This document shows, piece by piece, positions 14,885 to 23,677 of a DNA stretch of 42,363 bases. Made by a program: the position numbers and the translations under genes. Origin of the DNA: a virus. The stretch is from positions 1 through 42,363 of the IMG/VR virus record IMGVR_UViG_3300013286_000021. The stretch is one strand, 5' to 3'. The notes beneath the pieces are model-generated. The model did no database searches and had not been told where the DNA came from. It worked only from the letters and a program-made list of their open reading frames with translations. Within the stretch, counting starts at the first letter, position 1. Each line of letters opens with the position of its first letter.

Positions 14885-17326
14885 ATGGCTCGATTTAACG
14901 GGTTTACAGGCAACTTTGGCGAAAGCGTAAACAAAAGTTTCAATAATCCTGGCGACAAGATATCTGCATTAAGTAATTATGGGGTAGCGGATAATCCGTT
15001 TAAGTTTACACCGCAAAAGGATGACTTCAAGAGTCGCATTCGTTTTTACGATAGGGACTCTTTGTGGGCGCGTTGGCGGCGGGGTTATGAGATTTATACA
15101 GTTATGCAGAGTGTATTTGCATCAGCTGCGACTAAACGGGCGGACATAGGTGATTACAGGTCTTATTGCGCCTTTCAGCAATATCCTGGAATATTTATTC
15201 CGGCAAGGATGTTTACTTACCCAAGTTCTTCTGTAGAGACTGGGGAGCATATTGTAGCAATGCGGGATGCCAACGCATTAAATTTTTATGATTTTGGGCT
15301 GCCGATTCTTGGTGTACGTTATCTTGGGGGCGCTGCTGTAGTACCTTATTCGCAATCAGGATTTGCAATTACGGTTTCATATCCAAACCATGGTTATCAA
15401 CTTGGGGACAATATCTACTTATCATTCTTGAGTGGCACAAGCACCACCGCAACCTTAGCAATTGTTTCAAAAACAGCTAATTCGTTTACTTGTACAGCGG
15501 CAATAAGTGCTACAACAGTTGGCAATGTTTCAGCAGCATTATCTACTGCATTTTCCGATTCTCGTTGGACTGAGATAAGAGCACGCCTACGTTATTTGCC
15601 TACCCCCAGCAACTCCCTTATTGGTGAGAGAATAACGGACCGCATTGCAGAGGCTGACCCAGGACTTTCAGTTACGTATTCAAGAACAGGCAGCACGGTA
15701 ACTGTTACTTGTTCTACGCCCCATGGCCTGGCTACTGGAAACGAAATTCGCTTGGACACAACAACCGGCAACGTCATTGCTAGCATCTACCCAATCACTG
15801 TAACGTCAAGTGTTGCTTTTACGCTTACAACAATTGAAACAGGGGTTACCAGTGGCGTGGCAACTGTTTATCGGTTAATTGAAAAGTATAATTACGAAGA
15901 TTATGTGGGTTACACGGTAAAAGCACTTGACATAACAAATAATGAAATCATCTGTCAACGTGTGGACAGCTATGGAGCTACTACTACAGATACCGTTACA
16001 AATGTTGTGGTTCCAGCAAAGCGTGGATTTGCTATTGGCAATTTTCTTACCACGGAATTGCGTTACCAGTGCACTTGCCCAGATTACACAAGGAGAGAAT
16101 CCTACGACCTTTACAGTAGTAACACAAAAAATAGATTCCCTGAAAGTGCCATTACATCTGTCAAACCTGGAACAATATTGAATAAAAATGATACGATAAC
16201 AAATCTTCGGGAAAACATTGGTGTGTTTACTGATTTAGGCTATGTAGCCAGCGGTAATTTTTACCAACTCCCCGATTATGGGGATAAAGAAGAAACTTGC
16301 TATACCGGATTACAGTATTACCAACTCAGGTGGTGCAAACATATTTATGCATCTTTCTTTTCCTTAGCACACGAAGAAGGCAGTGCTCCTCTCAATATTT
16401 CTGGTTCATTTAAGCAAACAGCAAGTACAAATGTAGTTATTACCGCTTTAGGGCATGGATTAACGGTTAACACAAAAGTACAACTTGTGGTCACCAGTGG
16501 GGCGGTCTTAAGTGGCCAATATTTGATTAGCAGCGTACAAGATAGCAATACTTTTACTATTACCTACCCTTACACGCAAACAACTTCCGGGTATTGTTCT
16601 GTTCAAAACTTAAAAGAACACGATTATGTTTCGTCTTGGTTAAAAGAACCCAGCGATCATCCAGTTGGAGATGGGGCCGATTTATTCTACGCAAATCTAA
16701 GGAAAGAGCACACACGTGTTAAACAGGGTGCCGAGCGTTTGGCTATGTTGAGGATGGGCAAAGACTGGAGGGGCTCTTCACAAACAAAAGACTTCAAGAA
16801 CCAGCCACAATCTACCGGAAATTATCAACCCTATCTTCTTACTTCCTTGTTGACAGATAATGTGCAACGTGATGCCAAAGGGAACATTGTCAGCGCAGAT
16901 GGCACCATTCAAAACAGCACACAGCGCCTAATTTCTGTTGTTAGTAAGGCCGTAAACCTTAACCCAACATTAATTGTTAGCACTAAATTTGGATTTCTGA
17001 ATGAGCCTTTAATTAATTACACAAATGACTATCAATTTGGCTTGATAGATGTGGGTCAATATTTAAATGGAGTGACAACGGACCCTTTGAATACTCTTGT
17101 AACAGCAGGATCTTTTGTTATTGGATCTTGGTATATTATTGATGCGGTTGGGGACACAGATTTTACCGCTATTGGTGCTTCTTCTAATGCTCAATATATC
17201 GAATTTCAAGCCACTGGCGTGGGCACCGGTACCGGAATAGCTATTGCAATGAGTACAATAGATTGCAGCACCTATGATCCCCTCACGGCACAACCTACCG
17301 TAATTGATTGTGGGACTTACGATTAG
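14885..17326 (+). CDS. Large tail protein with HGL-type modules and SWIM-like Cys/His
   Basis: This protein of 813 residues holds three HGL-type beta modules at about residues 155-220 (YPNHGYQLGD), 257-325 (CSTPHGLATGNEI) and 500-580 (TALGHGLTVNTKV). The remaining framework has a distinctive Cys/His set: C396-T-C398-P-D-Y and, 86 residues later, W-C484-K-H486-IYA. CxC plus CxH is the SWIM zinc-finger pattern, here with an unusually long spacer. After it come EHDYVSSWLKEPSDHP and a basic helical stretch. The C-terminus has Gly/Thr-rich repeats. Its size and position favour a major tail or baseplate-like component. The zinc-site call is inference from spacing. Confidence 0.7.
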   Translation: MARFNGFTGNFGESVNKSFNNPGDKISALSNYGVADNPFKFTPQKDDFKSRIRFYDRDSLWARWRRGYEIYTVMQSVFASAATKRADIGDYRSYCAFQQYPGIFIPARMFTYPSSSVETGEHIVAMRDANALNFYDFGLPILGVRYLGGAAVVPYSQSGFAITVSYPNHGYQLGDNIYLSFLSGTSTTATLAIVSKTANSFTCTAAISATTVGNVSAALSTAFSDSRWTEIRARLRYLPTPSNSLIGERITDRIAEADPGLSVTYSRTGSTVTVTCSTPHGLATGNEIRLDTTTGNVIASIYPITVTSSVAFTLTTIETGVTSGVATVYRLIEKYNYEDYVGYTVKALDITNNEIICQRVDSYGATTTDTVTNVVVPAKRGFAIGNFLTTELRYQCTCPDYTRRESYDLYSSNTKNRFPESAITSVKPGTILNKNDTITNLRENIGVFTDLGYVASGNFYQLPDYGDKEETCYTGLQYYQLRWCKHIYASFFSLAHEEGSAPLNISGSFKQTASTNVVITALGHGLTVNTKVQLVVTSGAVLSGQYLISSVQDSNTFTITYPYTQTTSGYCSVQNLKEHDYVSSWLKEPSDHPVGDGADLFYANLRKEHTRVKQGAERLAMLRMGKDWRGSSQTKDFKNQPQSTGNYQPYLLTSLLTDNVQRDAKGNIVSADGTIQNSTQRLISVVSKAVNLNPTLIVSTKFGFLNEPLINYTNDYQFGLIDVGQYLNGVTTDPLNTLVTAGSFVIGSWYIIDAVGDTDFTAIGASSNAQYIEFQATGVGTGTGIAIAMSTIDCSTYDPLTAQPTVIDCGTYD

Positions 17327-17338
17327 TAACATTTTTTT

Positions 17339-17764
17339 ATGACTGAACAAATTCTGAATCGGCGTTCTTCGCTTCTATATGACCGCCCACTTCCAACACG
17401 ACTGGGGACTGCAGAGATTGCTGTAAACAATAACCCTGGAGATCCTGGACTTTATTTTGCGGACAATACCGCATCGCCCAGCACAAGGCTCATTAAGGCA
17501 GGTCCCACCTTTGTTGGCAGCACTGCACCCAACTTGCTTCCAACAGGCTATACAGGTCTTTCTAAAGGTGAATCCTGGCTAGATACAGCAAGCACTCAGA
17601 TCTTCAAGATCTACGACGGCTCTGACTGGCAAACTAGCAAGGCTGTATCGTCCATTTCGGCAGGTAAACCGTCAACTCCTGTCAATGGGCAGTTGCATTA
17701 TGACAAAACTTTAAGCAAAATGTATATTTACGAAACGGCAACGACTACTTGGTTGGCGACTTAA
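17339..17764 (+). CDS. Small tail-fibre-type protein
   Basis: This protein of 141 residues contains a segment seen in many phage fibre N-termini (RPLPTRLGTAEIAVNNNPGD, then GLYFADN) and a C-terminal module with GESWLDTASTQIFKIYDGSDWQ and GQLHYDKTLSKMYIYETATTTW. The latter two resemble short beta repeats that display W-ended units in fibre or appendage proteins. It starts 13 nt after the large tail protein and its stop overlaps by four bases with a convergent minus-strand gene. Likely a fibre or fibre-connector; not further identified. Confidence 0.65.
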   Translation: MTEQILNRRSSLLYDRPLPTRLGTAEIAVNNNPGDPGLYFADNTASPSTRLIKAGPTFVGSTAPNLLPTGYTGLSKGESWLDTASTQIFKIYDGSDWQTSKAVSSISAGKPSTPVNGQLHYDKTLSKMYIYETATTTWLAT

Positions 17765-18030
17765 CCGGGCAAACCGCCCGTTCGTATCAAGTAATCCAAG
17801 ATTCGATCTAATTTTTTATGTACAGATTCCATTTCCCTCCTGAAATCTTCTTTTAGGACATAGTCACGGATAACACGATCCTCTAGGGTATCCAAATCAT
17901 CCTCAATACGTTCCAAACGGCGATCAATTTTATTTTGAAAACCGGAAAATGCCCGAGTAATACCGGTAAACGCACCGACAGCCCCGGAGGCAGCTGCAAA
18001 AACAATGTCCAGGCCCACGGGTAAACTCAA
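17761..18030 (-). CDS. Small coiled-coil protein with hydrophobic N-terminus
   Basis: This 89-residue gene is alone on the minus strand inside the plus-strand tail cluster. Residues 4-24 are hydrophobic and Ala/Gly-rich (VGLDIVFAAASGAVGAFTGI), possibly a membrane segment. Residues about 30-85 are a charged heptad coiled coil (IDRRLERIEDDLDTLEDRV, then HKKLDRILDYLI). Membrane segment plus coiled coil resembles small lysis-associated (XhlA-like) or membrane-tethered proteins, although XhlA has the reverse order. The three-glycine end overlaps the stop of the convergent fibre gene by four bases. Its function is unknown. Confidence 0.65.
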   Translation of the reverse strand: MSLPVGLDIVFAAASGAVGAFTGITRAFSGFQNKIDRRLERIEDDLDTLEDRVIRDYVLKEDFRREMESVHKKLDRILDYLIRTGGLPG

Positions 18031-18063
18031 TATGCTTTTTTTATTCTAATAGGTTAAACAATT

Positions 18064-18073
18064 TAGAATAAAC
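18064..18073 (+). promoter_or_regulatory. TARAATAAA motif, possible late promoter
   Basis: TAGAATAAAC lies 19 nt before the GTG at 18092, in the 61-nt gap after the divergent minus-strand gene, where a plus-strand promoter would be expected. Confidence 0.35.
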
Positions 18074-18091
18074 CAAGAAACAAACAAAGTT

Positions 18092-18619
18092 GTGACGGCT
18101 ACCTACAACCCCAATATAGTAGGTGCAATTGAAGCGCTTGTTGACCTAATGTCGGGTAATGGATTTGCAATGATACGCGAACCGTATGCGCCCAATTATA
18201 GGGGTCTTGTTGATGCCATAATTGATCTTAAAGAGGGATTTCCAGCTTATGTTGCTCCAGACGTTGGCTTTAAGGTAACTGCTGGTGAAACAATATCGCA
18301 AGGTTCTGCCGTTTATTTAAACCACACGACCGGGTTGGCCTATTTGGCAATTGCTAATGGAACCGAAAACCAAGCTCACGTTGCAGGCTTTGCCAATCAA
18401 ACACAGACTACAGGAAATTTAATTCAAATCTTGGTAGCAGGTATTTTGGGAACTTCAAGTCTTAACGTAGGAAATCATTATTACCTTTCCGAAAGTACCG
18501 CCGGTTTGATTACAACAATCCCCCCCAGTGGTGCCGGAAAATACGTGACAAGTGTAGGTCAAGCGGTAACAACAGTGAATTTATCTATTCAACTTACCTC
18601 ACCAATTAAATTGAGTTAA
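18092..18619 (+). CDS. Tail/virion beta-domain protein
   Basis: This protein of 175 residues starts at GTG. Residues 65-165 form a compact beta domain: FKVTAGETISQGSAVYLNH, then AHVAGFANQTQ, VAGILGTSSLNVGNHYYLSE and VGQAVTTVNLSIQL. This pattern (GexlxxGxxVyl ... vaGfa ... G ... yylsxxxG) is common in phage capsid-fibre and tail-appendage proteins. It directly precedes the long fibre gene with a two-base gap. Probably an appendage protein; the exact place in the virion is unknown. Confidence 0.65.
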   Translation: MTATYNPNIVGAIEALVDLMSGNGFAMIREPYAPNYRGLVDAIIDLKEGFPAYVAPDVGFKVTAGETISQGSAVYLNHTTGLAYLAIANGTENQAHVAGFANQTQTTGNLIQILVAGILGTSSLNVGNHYYLSESTAGLITTIPPSGAGKYVTSVGQAVTTVNLSIQLTSPIKLS

Positions 18620-18621
18620 CC

Positions 18622-20604
18622 ATGGCAACTAGAAAACCGATTGCCCTGGTAAGTGGCCTGTTCCAGGAAGTTAATACCCCAACAGACAAGCTTGATTTAG
18701 CTGGTAATACGACTACAGATCTCTTTGAAGGCACTAATCTTTATTACACCTCGGCAAGAGTGTTCAATGCTCTTTCGGTTAGTAATAACGGTACGGGATA
18801 TGGAGCCCTGGCGTACAACACTTCAACAGGGTTATTTACCTATACCGTTGTCACCAACACAGATATCCGCAGCAGTTTAAGCATTGCTTCAGGATCAGGA
18901 TTGACGTACAGCAGTTCGACGGGGCAGTTTGGAACAAGCTCTATCCCAAATGCCCAACTTGCCAACAGCGCCATAACAATTGGTAGTAGTTCCGTTTCCT
19001 TAGGAGGAACTGCCAGTACTATTACGGGTCTCACAAGTCTTACCGCTGCAACGGTAACGGGCAGCACCAACGTTATTTTAGGTTCAGCTGGCGCAGCAAA
19101 CAGCATCACTCTTGGTAACACGGGTATTATTTTTGAAGGCGCTACAGCGGATGCCAACAAGACTACGCTAAATGTTGCTGATCCAACTGGCTTACGCGCA
19201 ATTACTTTACCTGATTCAAGCGGTACTGTTGCTCTTCTCAACTCAATCACTGTTGCCAACAGTGGTACAGGTTTTGGCAGCCTTAGTTACAACAGCAGCA
19301 CTGGAATAATCACTTATAGTGTTGTTACTTCGGCCAATATCCGAGGAGTTCACTCCGCTTCTACAACAGGCACAGGGTATGGTTCACTCACTTACAATAG
19401 CTCGACTGGTAATTACGATTTTGCTGTTGTCACTGCTGCCAATATTTGTGGAAGCCTTGGTGTTGCTGTAGGGTCTGGATTAACTTATAACTCCAGTACG
19501 GGAGTATTTGGTACTAGCGCAATACCAAACAGTCAACTAGCTAACTCCAACGTACAGATTGGTAGCACTTCAATAGCCCTTGGCGGTAGCACTAACATTG
19601 TTGCTGGGCTTACTTCTCTTACGGCAACCAGCCTTTATGGGGGTGCATTGGGGGCCGCCAATTCAATATATCTTGACGGTACTGCAAGTTCTCTTGTATT
19701 CCAAGGCAGCGTTGCTAGCGCAAACACAACAAAAATTGTAATTACCAATCCGACCGCTGCACGAACGGTAACCCTTCAGGACGCATCAGGAACGGTCTCA
19801 TTAAGCACCAATAACCTTTCATTTTTTTCGGCAACAACCTCTTCACAACTGGCGGGTGTAATAAGCGATGAAACCGGTTCAGGATCACTTGTTTTTGCTT
19901 CTTCACCATCACTAACCACACCAACAATCGGGGGTGCGGGGGCAAACTTCAGTGGTGCTACGTCCGGCACAACAATTTTATTGGCTTCAGCAACAGCATC
20001 AGGTTCTCTGACGCTTCCTGCCGCTACGGATACGCTAATTGGAAAGGCAACGACGGATACTTTAACCAATAAAACAATTGATACAGCGGCAACTGGGAAC
20101 GTACTAAGGGTTAATGGAACCGGTCTTACCGCTGTAACAGGTACGGGTGCCGTTGTTCTCGCCACATCGCCCACATTGACCACTCCTGTGCTTGGTGCGG
20201 CGTCTGCTACCAGCATCAATAAAGTAACGATTACAGCACCAGGCACTGGTTCAACATTAACGATCGCGGATGGTAAAACCCTGACAGCATCCAATACGCT
20301 GACATTCACTGGAACAGATGGCTCAAGTATTGCATTTGGTGCCGGCGGTACAATTGCTTATCTTGGGAGTAATAATGCCTTTACTGGCGCCAATACGTTC
20401 ACAAATACAACAGGACAGACTTTTCGGCAAACCTCAACACAGGATGGCATTATTTTAAATGGTAGGGCAGGTGGGTCCAGTAGTTATGCAGCAACCCTTA
20501 CGCCTACTACATTGACAACAAATAGAACGTTAACAATTCCAGACGAAACAGGGACTATTGCATCGCAAGACTTTGCCACTGCAATTGCAATTGCGTTAGG
20601 ATAG
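18622..20604 (+). CDS. Long repetitive tail fibre
   Basis: This protein of 660 residues is Ser/Thr/Gly/Ala-rich with almost no charge, the usual composition of trimeric phage fibres. It begins with a conserved-looking head (ALVSGLFQEVNTPTDKLDLAG) and an LFEGTNLYYTSARV unit, a widespread fibre motif. Repeats with SNNGTGYGALAYNTSTG, SGTGFGSLSYNSSTG and TGTGYGSLTYNSSTG follow, then units with SLTTPTIGG and SPTLTTPVLG plus TDTLTNKTIDTA, and a tail of LTIPDETGTIASQDFA. Each stretch repeats with small changes. It is followed four bases later by a Mtd-N-like protein. Probably a long shaft with receptor-binding parts in neighbouring genes. Confidence 0.75.
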   Translation: MATRKPIALVSGLFQEVNTPTDKLDLAGNTTTDLFEGTNLYYTSARVFNALSVSNNGTGYGALAYNTSTGLFTYTVVTNTDIRSSLSIASGSGLTYSSSTGQFGTSSIPNAQLANSAITIGSSSVSLGGTASTITGLTSLTAATVTGSTNVILGSAGAANSITLGNTGIIFEGATADANKTTLNVADPTGLRAITLPDSSGTVALLNSITVANSGTGFGSLSYNSSTGIITYSVVTSANIRGVHSASTTGTGYGSLTYNSSTGNYDFAVVTAANICGSLGVAVGSGLTYNSSTGVFGTSAIPNSQLANSNVQIGSTSIALGGSTNIVAGLTSLTATSLYGGALGAANSIYLDGTASSLVFQGSVASANTTKIVITNPTAARTVTLQDASGTVSLSTNNLSFFSATTSSQLAGVISDETGSGSLVFASSPSLTTPTIGGAGANFSGATSGTTILLASATASGSLTLPAATDTLIGKATTDTLTNKTIDTAATGNVLRVNGTGLTAVTGTGAVVLATSPTLTTPVLGAASATSINKVTITAPGTGSTLTIADGKTLTASNTLTFTGTDGSSIAFGAGGTIAYLGSNNAFTGANTFTNTTGQTFRQTSTQDGIILNGRAGGSSSYAATLTPTTLTTNRTLTIPDETGTIASQDFATAIAIALG

Positions 20605-20608
20605 TATT

Positions 20609-21013
20609 ATGTCAACACAAGTACAATTTCGTAGAGGAACAACGGCTGACATCAGCGGCTTTACCGGAGCCGTTGGAGAAGTTATTTTTGATATTACGAA
20701 GAATACCGTTGTTGTTAATAACGGGGTAAAAGCGGGTGGGTTCCCCCTCTTGCGTGAGGATTGCACAAACATTAGCTTATCTCCAGGTTCCTTGGCTAGT
20801 TGCGCTATTAAATTTGCAAATAGTTCAAACACGGGGATCTACAGTCCTGTTCAAAGTTCTGTTGCACTGGTGTGTAATGGTGTGGCAGGGCTTACAATAG
20901 ATTCATCTGGTGCTATCACCATCCCTGGGAATGTTTCCATTACCGGTAATGTTTCAATTGGGGGAACGTTTACTTCCGCTGACAACCTCGCCCTTATCGT
21001 TGCTTTAGGCTGA
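20609..21013 (+). CDS. Fibre-type protein with Mtd-N-like domain
   Basis: This protein of 134 residues opens with STQVQFRRGTTADISGFTGA, then GEVIFDITKNTVVVNNG. The pattern (VQFRxGTTAxxxxFTGAxxEVxxDxxKNTVVVxDG) matches the N-terminal domain of the Bordetella phage major tropism determinant and of many fibre proteins, where it makes the trimer base. The second half has a short beta unit (TGIYSPVQSSVALVCNG, IDSSGAITIPGN), related to modules in the fibres at 22877 and 41202. There is no C-type lectin domain and no reverse transcriptase nearby, so this is not a diversity-generating system on present evidence. Confidence 0.7.
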   Translation: MSTQVQFRRGTTADISGFTGAVGEVIFDITKNTVVVNNGVKAGGFPLLREDCTNISLSPGSLASCAIKFANSSNTGIYSPVQSSVALVCNGVAGLTIDSSGAITIPGNVSITGNVSIGGTFTSADNLALIVALG

Positions 21014-21014
21014 C

Positions 21015-21374
21015 ATGGCAAATACATTCACAAGAAGTACAAAGTCAAGTTTGGCGCAGTCTACTTCGGGAACAAACGAATCAAATACTGCGACCACATT
21101 TGATATTGTTACGGCTGGGGGCTCGGCAACGCTAATTATTTTGAGTATTCTGGTTTCCAATAAAACAGGAAGCAGCGCCAATAGCAATGTGTATTTATTG
21201 CCCAGTGGCGGTACCGGTGTTTACTTGCTGAAGAATGCTCCAGTACCAGCTGGGTCCTCTTTGGAAATGATTTCCGGTAGTAAGATCATCATGACGGCTA
21301 ACGATATCCTTCGGGCAAGCTCAGACACTGCTACGGCCCTAGATGTAACCATCAGCTATCTGCAACAGACCTAA
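21015..21374 (+). CDS. Small virion beta protein
   Basis: This protein of 119 residues starts one base after the preceding stop and its stop overlaps the next start by one base. It is uncharged and beta-rich, with LAQSTSGTNESNTATTFDIV, an Ile/Leu-rich strand (LIILSILVSNKTG) and YLLPSGGTGVYLLKNAPVPAGS. Small proteins of this type (with a LLxNxxxPxGSSLE-like motif) are common in phage fibre clusters and probably form part of the appendage base. No function can be assigned. Confidence 0.65.
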   Translation: MANTFTRSTKSSLAQSTSGTNESNTATTFDIVTAGGSATLIILSILVSNKTGSSANSNVYLLPSGGTGVYLLKNAPVPAGSSLEMISGSKIIMTANDILRASSDTATALDVTISYLQQT

Positions 21375-22252
21375 TGGCCCTCACTCAAGTTGATGCCAAC
21401 CAGCTGAACTCTAACGTATTTAGTGTTGTCGGCCCATTTCGCAATCGTCTAATCAACGGTGCAATGCAGATTGCACAACGAGGAACATCGGCTACGGTAA
21501 CTGCTGGTACTACAATTCCAACCGCAAGTACCGGCTATCCTACCGTTGATCGTTGGTATGTTTACTCCACTGGTGCGAACGTTACAGCAGCCCAAGTTTC
21601 TGGTTCTGGTGCGGTTAGAAACCGTTTGCAGATCACAGGTGCGGCTTCTGTTACAGCTGTTGGCATTGGCCAACGTATTGAAACACTCAATTCTTATGAT
21701 CTTGCTGGCAGCAATGCTACTCTCAGCGTTGATCTTGCCAATTCGTTGCTGACGACGGTAACCTGGACAGCAAATTATGCTACTTCAACGGATGCTTTTG
21801 GTACCGTTGGTACGGCAACTAAGACACAAATTGCTACGGGAACTTTTACGATTTCTAGTACGGTAACGCGGTACTCAGCAAATATTGCAATTCCCGCAGC
21901 AGCTACAACTGGAATTGAAATTGTGTTTACTGTTGGTGCACAGACTAGTGGGACGTGGACAATCGGTAACGTACAGCTTGAGAGTGGATTGGTGAACAGC
22001 ACTTTTGAACAACGTAGTTATCAACAGGAGCTTGGATTGTGCCAACGTTATTACCAGAAGACAAGCGCTGCTTGGATCGTAGATACCAGTGTTTTAAATC
22101 AAGCCAAGTACCATATTGTCACAATGAGAGCAACGCCAACAGCAGCTGGTGGCGGCGCAGGATATAGCTATAGTGGCAACGGTGAAGTCTTGGTTGAATC
22201 TCAAACATCCAAGGCAACAGCAAACATTACTTACTCTGCGGAGGTTTCATAA
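21374..22252 (+). CDS. Tail fibre with NRLINGAMQIAQRG motif
   Basis: This protein of 292 residues belongs to a widespread fibre family: near the N-terminus, residues 20-45, it has PFRNRLINGAMQIAQRG, followed after a spacer by YPTVDRWYVY. The middle is a beta sandwich resembling carbohydrate-binding modules (TWTANYATSTDAFGTVG, ATGTFTISSTVTRYSANIAIP), and near residue 200 it has GNVQLESGLVNSTFEQRSYQ, which leads into ELGLCQRYYQKT. The C-terminal 70 residues are the receptor-facing or oligomerising part. It overlaps the downstream chaperone gene's start by one base. The family call is confident, the ligand is unknown. Confidence 0.8.
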   Translation: MALTQVDANQLNSNVFSVVGPFRNRLINGAMQIAQRGTSATVTAGTTIPTASTGYPTVDRWYVYSTGANVTAAQVSGSGAVRNRLQITGAASVTAVGIGQRIETLNSYDLAGSNATLSVDLANSLLTTVTWTANYATSTDAFGTVGTATKTQIATGTFTISSTVTRYSANIAIPAAATTGIEIVFTVGAQTSGTWTIGNVQLESGLVNSTFEQRSYQQELGLCQRYYQKTSAAWIVDTSVLNQAKYHIVTMRATPTAAGGGAGYSYSGNGEVLVESQTSKATANITYSAEVS

Positions 22253-22872
22253 TGTATCAGCTAACAAATTCAACCAGCATCTTGCGTTTAGAAGATAATG
22301 CATTGATTCCAGCAGATGAATGTAATTCTGATTACATCATTTATTTGCAGTGGTTAGAAGAGGGGAATGAGCCTAAGCCAGACCCTGGCGTAAAACCCTA
22401 TACATGGGCACAAGCAATCGAAAAACGTGATAAAGCTTTGACAGCGTCAGACTGGACGATGATTCCTGGTTGTACGGTAGATCAGCATGCTTGGGCAGTC
22501 TACCGCCAAATCCTAAGAGATATCCCGCAAACTTTTGCTAATTGCGACCCGATTGGTATTATTTGGCCGGAAAAACCCTCTACGGCTGGACCCAATACTA
22601 AGCCAAAAGAGGATGCGTTTGAACCAGTGGAAACTCCAGCCAACGTGGTGGCCGAACATGAAGCAGAGGTTGTGACGGTTGAGGAAGTGGCCCCCTCCCC
22701 TGCGCTGGCCGCTGCAACGGCCACAGAGCCCGTACAAGTTTTAGATCCCGAGTCAGATCTTGCCCCCGAAACAGATTCTCTTGCGGTTTCAAAATCTGTG
22801 ACCTCCCCTGTTGAGTCTACGGTCGCTACGGAGCCTGCTACAGCTACAATTGATACTACTGAGGTAAAATAA
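22252..22872 (+). CDS. Tail-fibre assembly chaperone (tail APC-like)
   Basis: This protein of 206 residues has residues 50-115 matching the phage tail assembly chaperone pattern: AQAIEKRDKALTASDWTMIP, WAVYRQILRDIPQTF and GIIWPEKP. In this family the R..LL..sDW ... W..YRq.LRDip ... wP.xP series is characteristic; such proteins assist fibre trimerisation. The last 85 residues are an acidic Ala/Val/Thr/Glu-rich disordered tail, an unusual extension. It follows a fibre gene with one-base overlap and precedes another, so its client is probably one of these fibres. Confidence 0.75.
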   Translation: MYQLTNSTSILRLEDNALIPADECNSDYIIYLQWLEEGNEPKPDPGVKPYTWAQAIEKRDKALTASDWTMIPGCTVDQHAWAVYRQILRDIPQTFANCDPIGIIWPEKPSTAGPNTKPKEDAFEPVETPANVVAEHEAEVVTVEEVAPSPALAAATATEPVQVLDPESDLAPETDSLAVSKSVTSPVESTVATEPATATIDTTEVK

Positions 22873-22876
22873 AACC

Positions 22877-23677
22877 ATGTACTTGGGGAATAATCTACAA
22901 GCCGCTTATTCGTCTTATCTTTTAATTGATAGCTTAAGTGCAAGTTTTAATGGCACAACGACATCATTTGCCCTTAAAGTTAACGGTGTTGCTCCTGTTC
23001 CCTTTCCTCTTAACGAACAGAACGTATTGATTTCTGTTGGGGGTGTTCCGCAAAAACCGGATGTTACCGGTGCAGAAGGTTTTAAGTTTTCTGGTACCAA
23101 TATTGTTTTTAGTTCTGCTCCAAAAACCGGAGAAGCATTTTGGGGTGTTGTTCTTGCTGGCGCGGATTATATTAATGTCGGTGTTACTTACCCAGATGGT
23201 ACTGCTGCCACACCCAGTATTACATTTAACTCTACCAAGGCAACGGGTCTTTATCTGTCCGGAATTTCCACTTTAGGATTTACAACGGCTGGTGTATTGC
23301 GTTCAACAATTGATTCAAACGGCAATTTTTCCGTGCTGTCGGCAGGTTCGGCCACTGCACCTTCTGTTGCTGTAGGTACCGGTACAACTTACTCACCGGG
23401 AATCTACAGTCCCGGCACAGACCAAGTAGCCATCTCAACTAATGGCACGGGGCGGTTGTTTGTTGATGCGAGTGGCAGGCTCTTAGTTGGCGGTAGCCCA
23501 GATAGCGGCGGCGCACTGCTTCAAGTGTTTGGTGATCGCATTAGAATTGGCACGGCAAAAACACCAGCATCCGCAACCGCCACAGGCACTGCCGGAGAAA
23601 TCTGCTGGGATGCCAACTACATCTACGTTTGCACTGCTACGAACACATGGAAGCGCGTCGCGATCAGCACATGGTGA
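22877..23677 (+). CDS. Tail fibre with shared C-terminal module
   Basis: This protein of 266 residues starts with a fibre-base domain (ASFNGTTTSFALKVNGVA, then NVLISVGGVPQKP and GTNIVFSSAPKTGEAFWGV), a common phage pattern. The middle has PSITFNSTKATGLYLSGIST, TYSPGIYSPGTDQVAISTNG and RLFVDASGRLLVG; the DNA for the latter (23427-23466) is identical to that in the fibre at 41202. The C-terminal 50 residues (TASATGTAGEICWDANY, YVCTATNTWKRVAISTW) are a widespread fibre end. The HNH endonuclease start overlaps the last seven bases. Confidence 0.75.
   Translation: MYLGNNLQAAYSSYLLIDSLSASFNGTTTSFALKVNGVAPVPFPLNEQNVLISVGGVPQKPDVTGAEGFKFSGTNIVFSSAPKTGEAFWGVVLAGADYINVGVTYPDGTAATPSITFNSTKATGLYLSGISTLGFTTAGVLRSTIDSNGNFSVLSAGSATAPSVAVGTGTTYSPGIYSPGTDQVAISTNGTGRLFVDASGRLLVGGSPDSGGALLQVFGDRIRIGTAKTPASATATGTAGEICWDANYIYVCTATNTWKRVAISTW
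23427..23466 (+). repeat. 40-bp repeat shared with fibre at 41202
   Basis: Forty bases, identical to 41338-41377, encode most of VAISTNGTGRLFVD in the two fibre genes, in the same reading frame. This is the longest cross-gene identity I noticed. Confidence 0.85.

Noticed and set aside
20609-21013. Diversity-generating retroelement, suggested by the Mtd-N-like domain
   Set aside because: No reverse transcriptase, template repeat or C-type lectin variable region is visible in the window; the N-terminal fibre domain is common without such systems.
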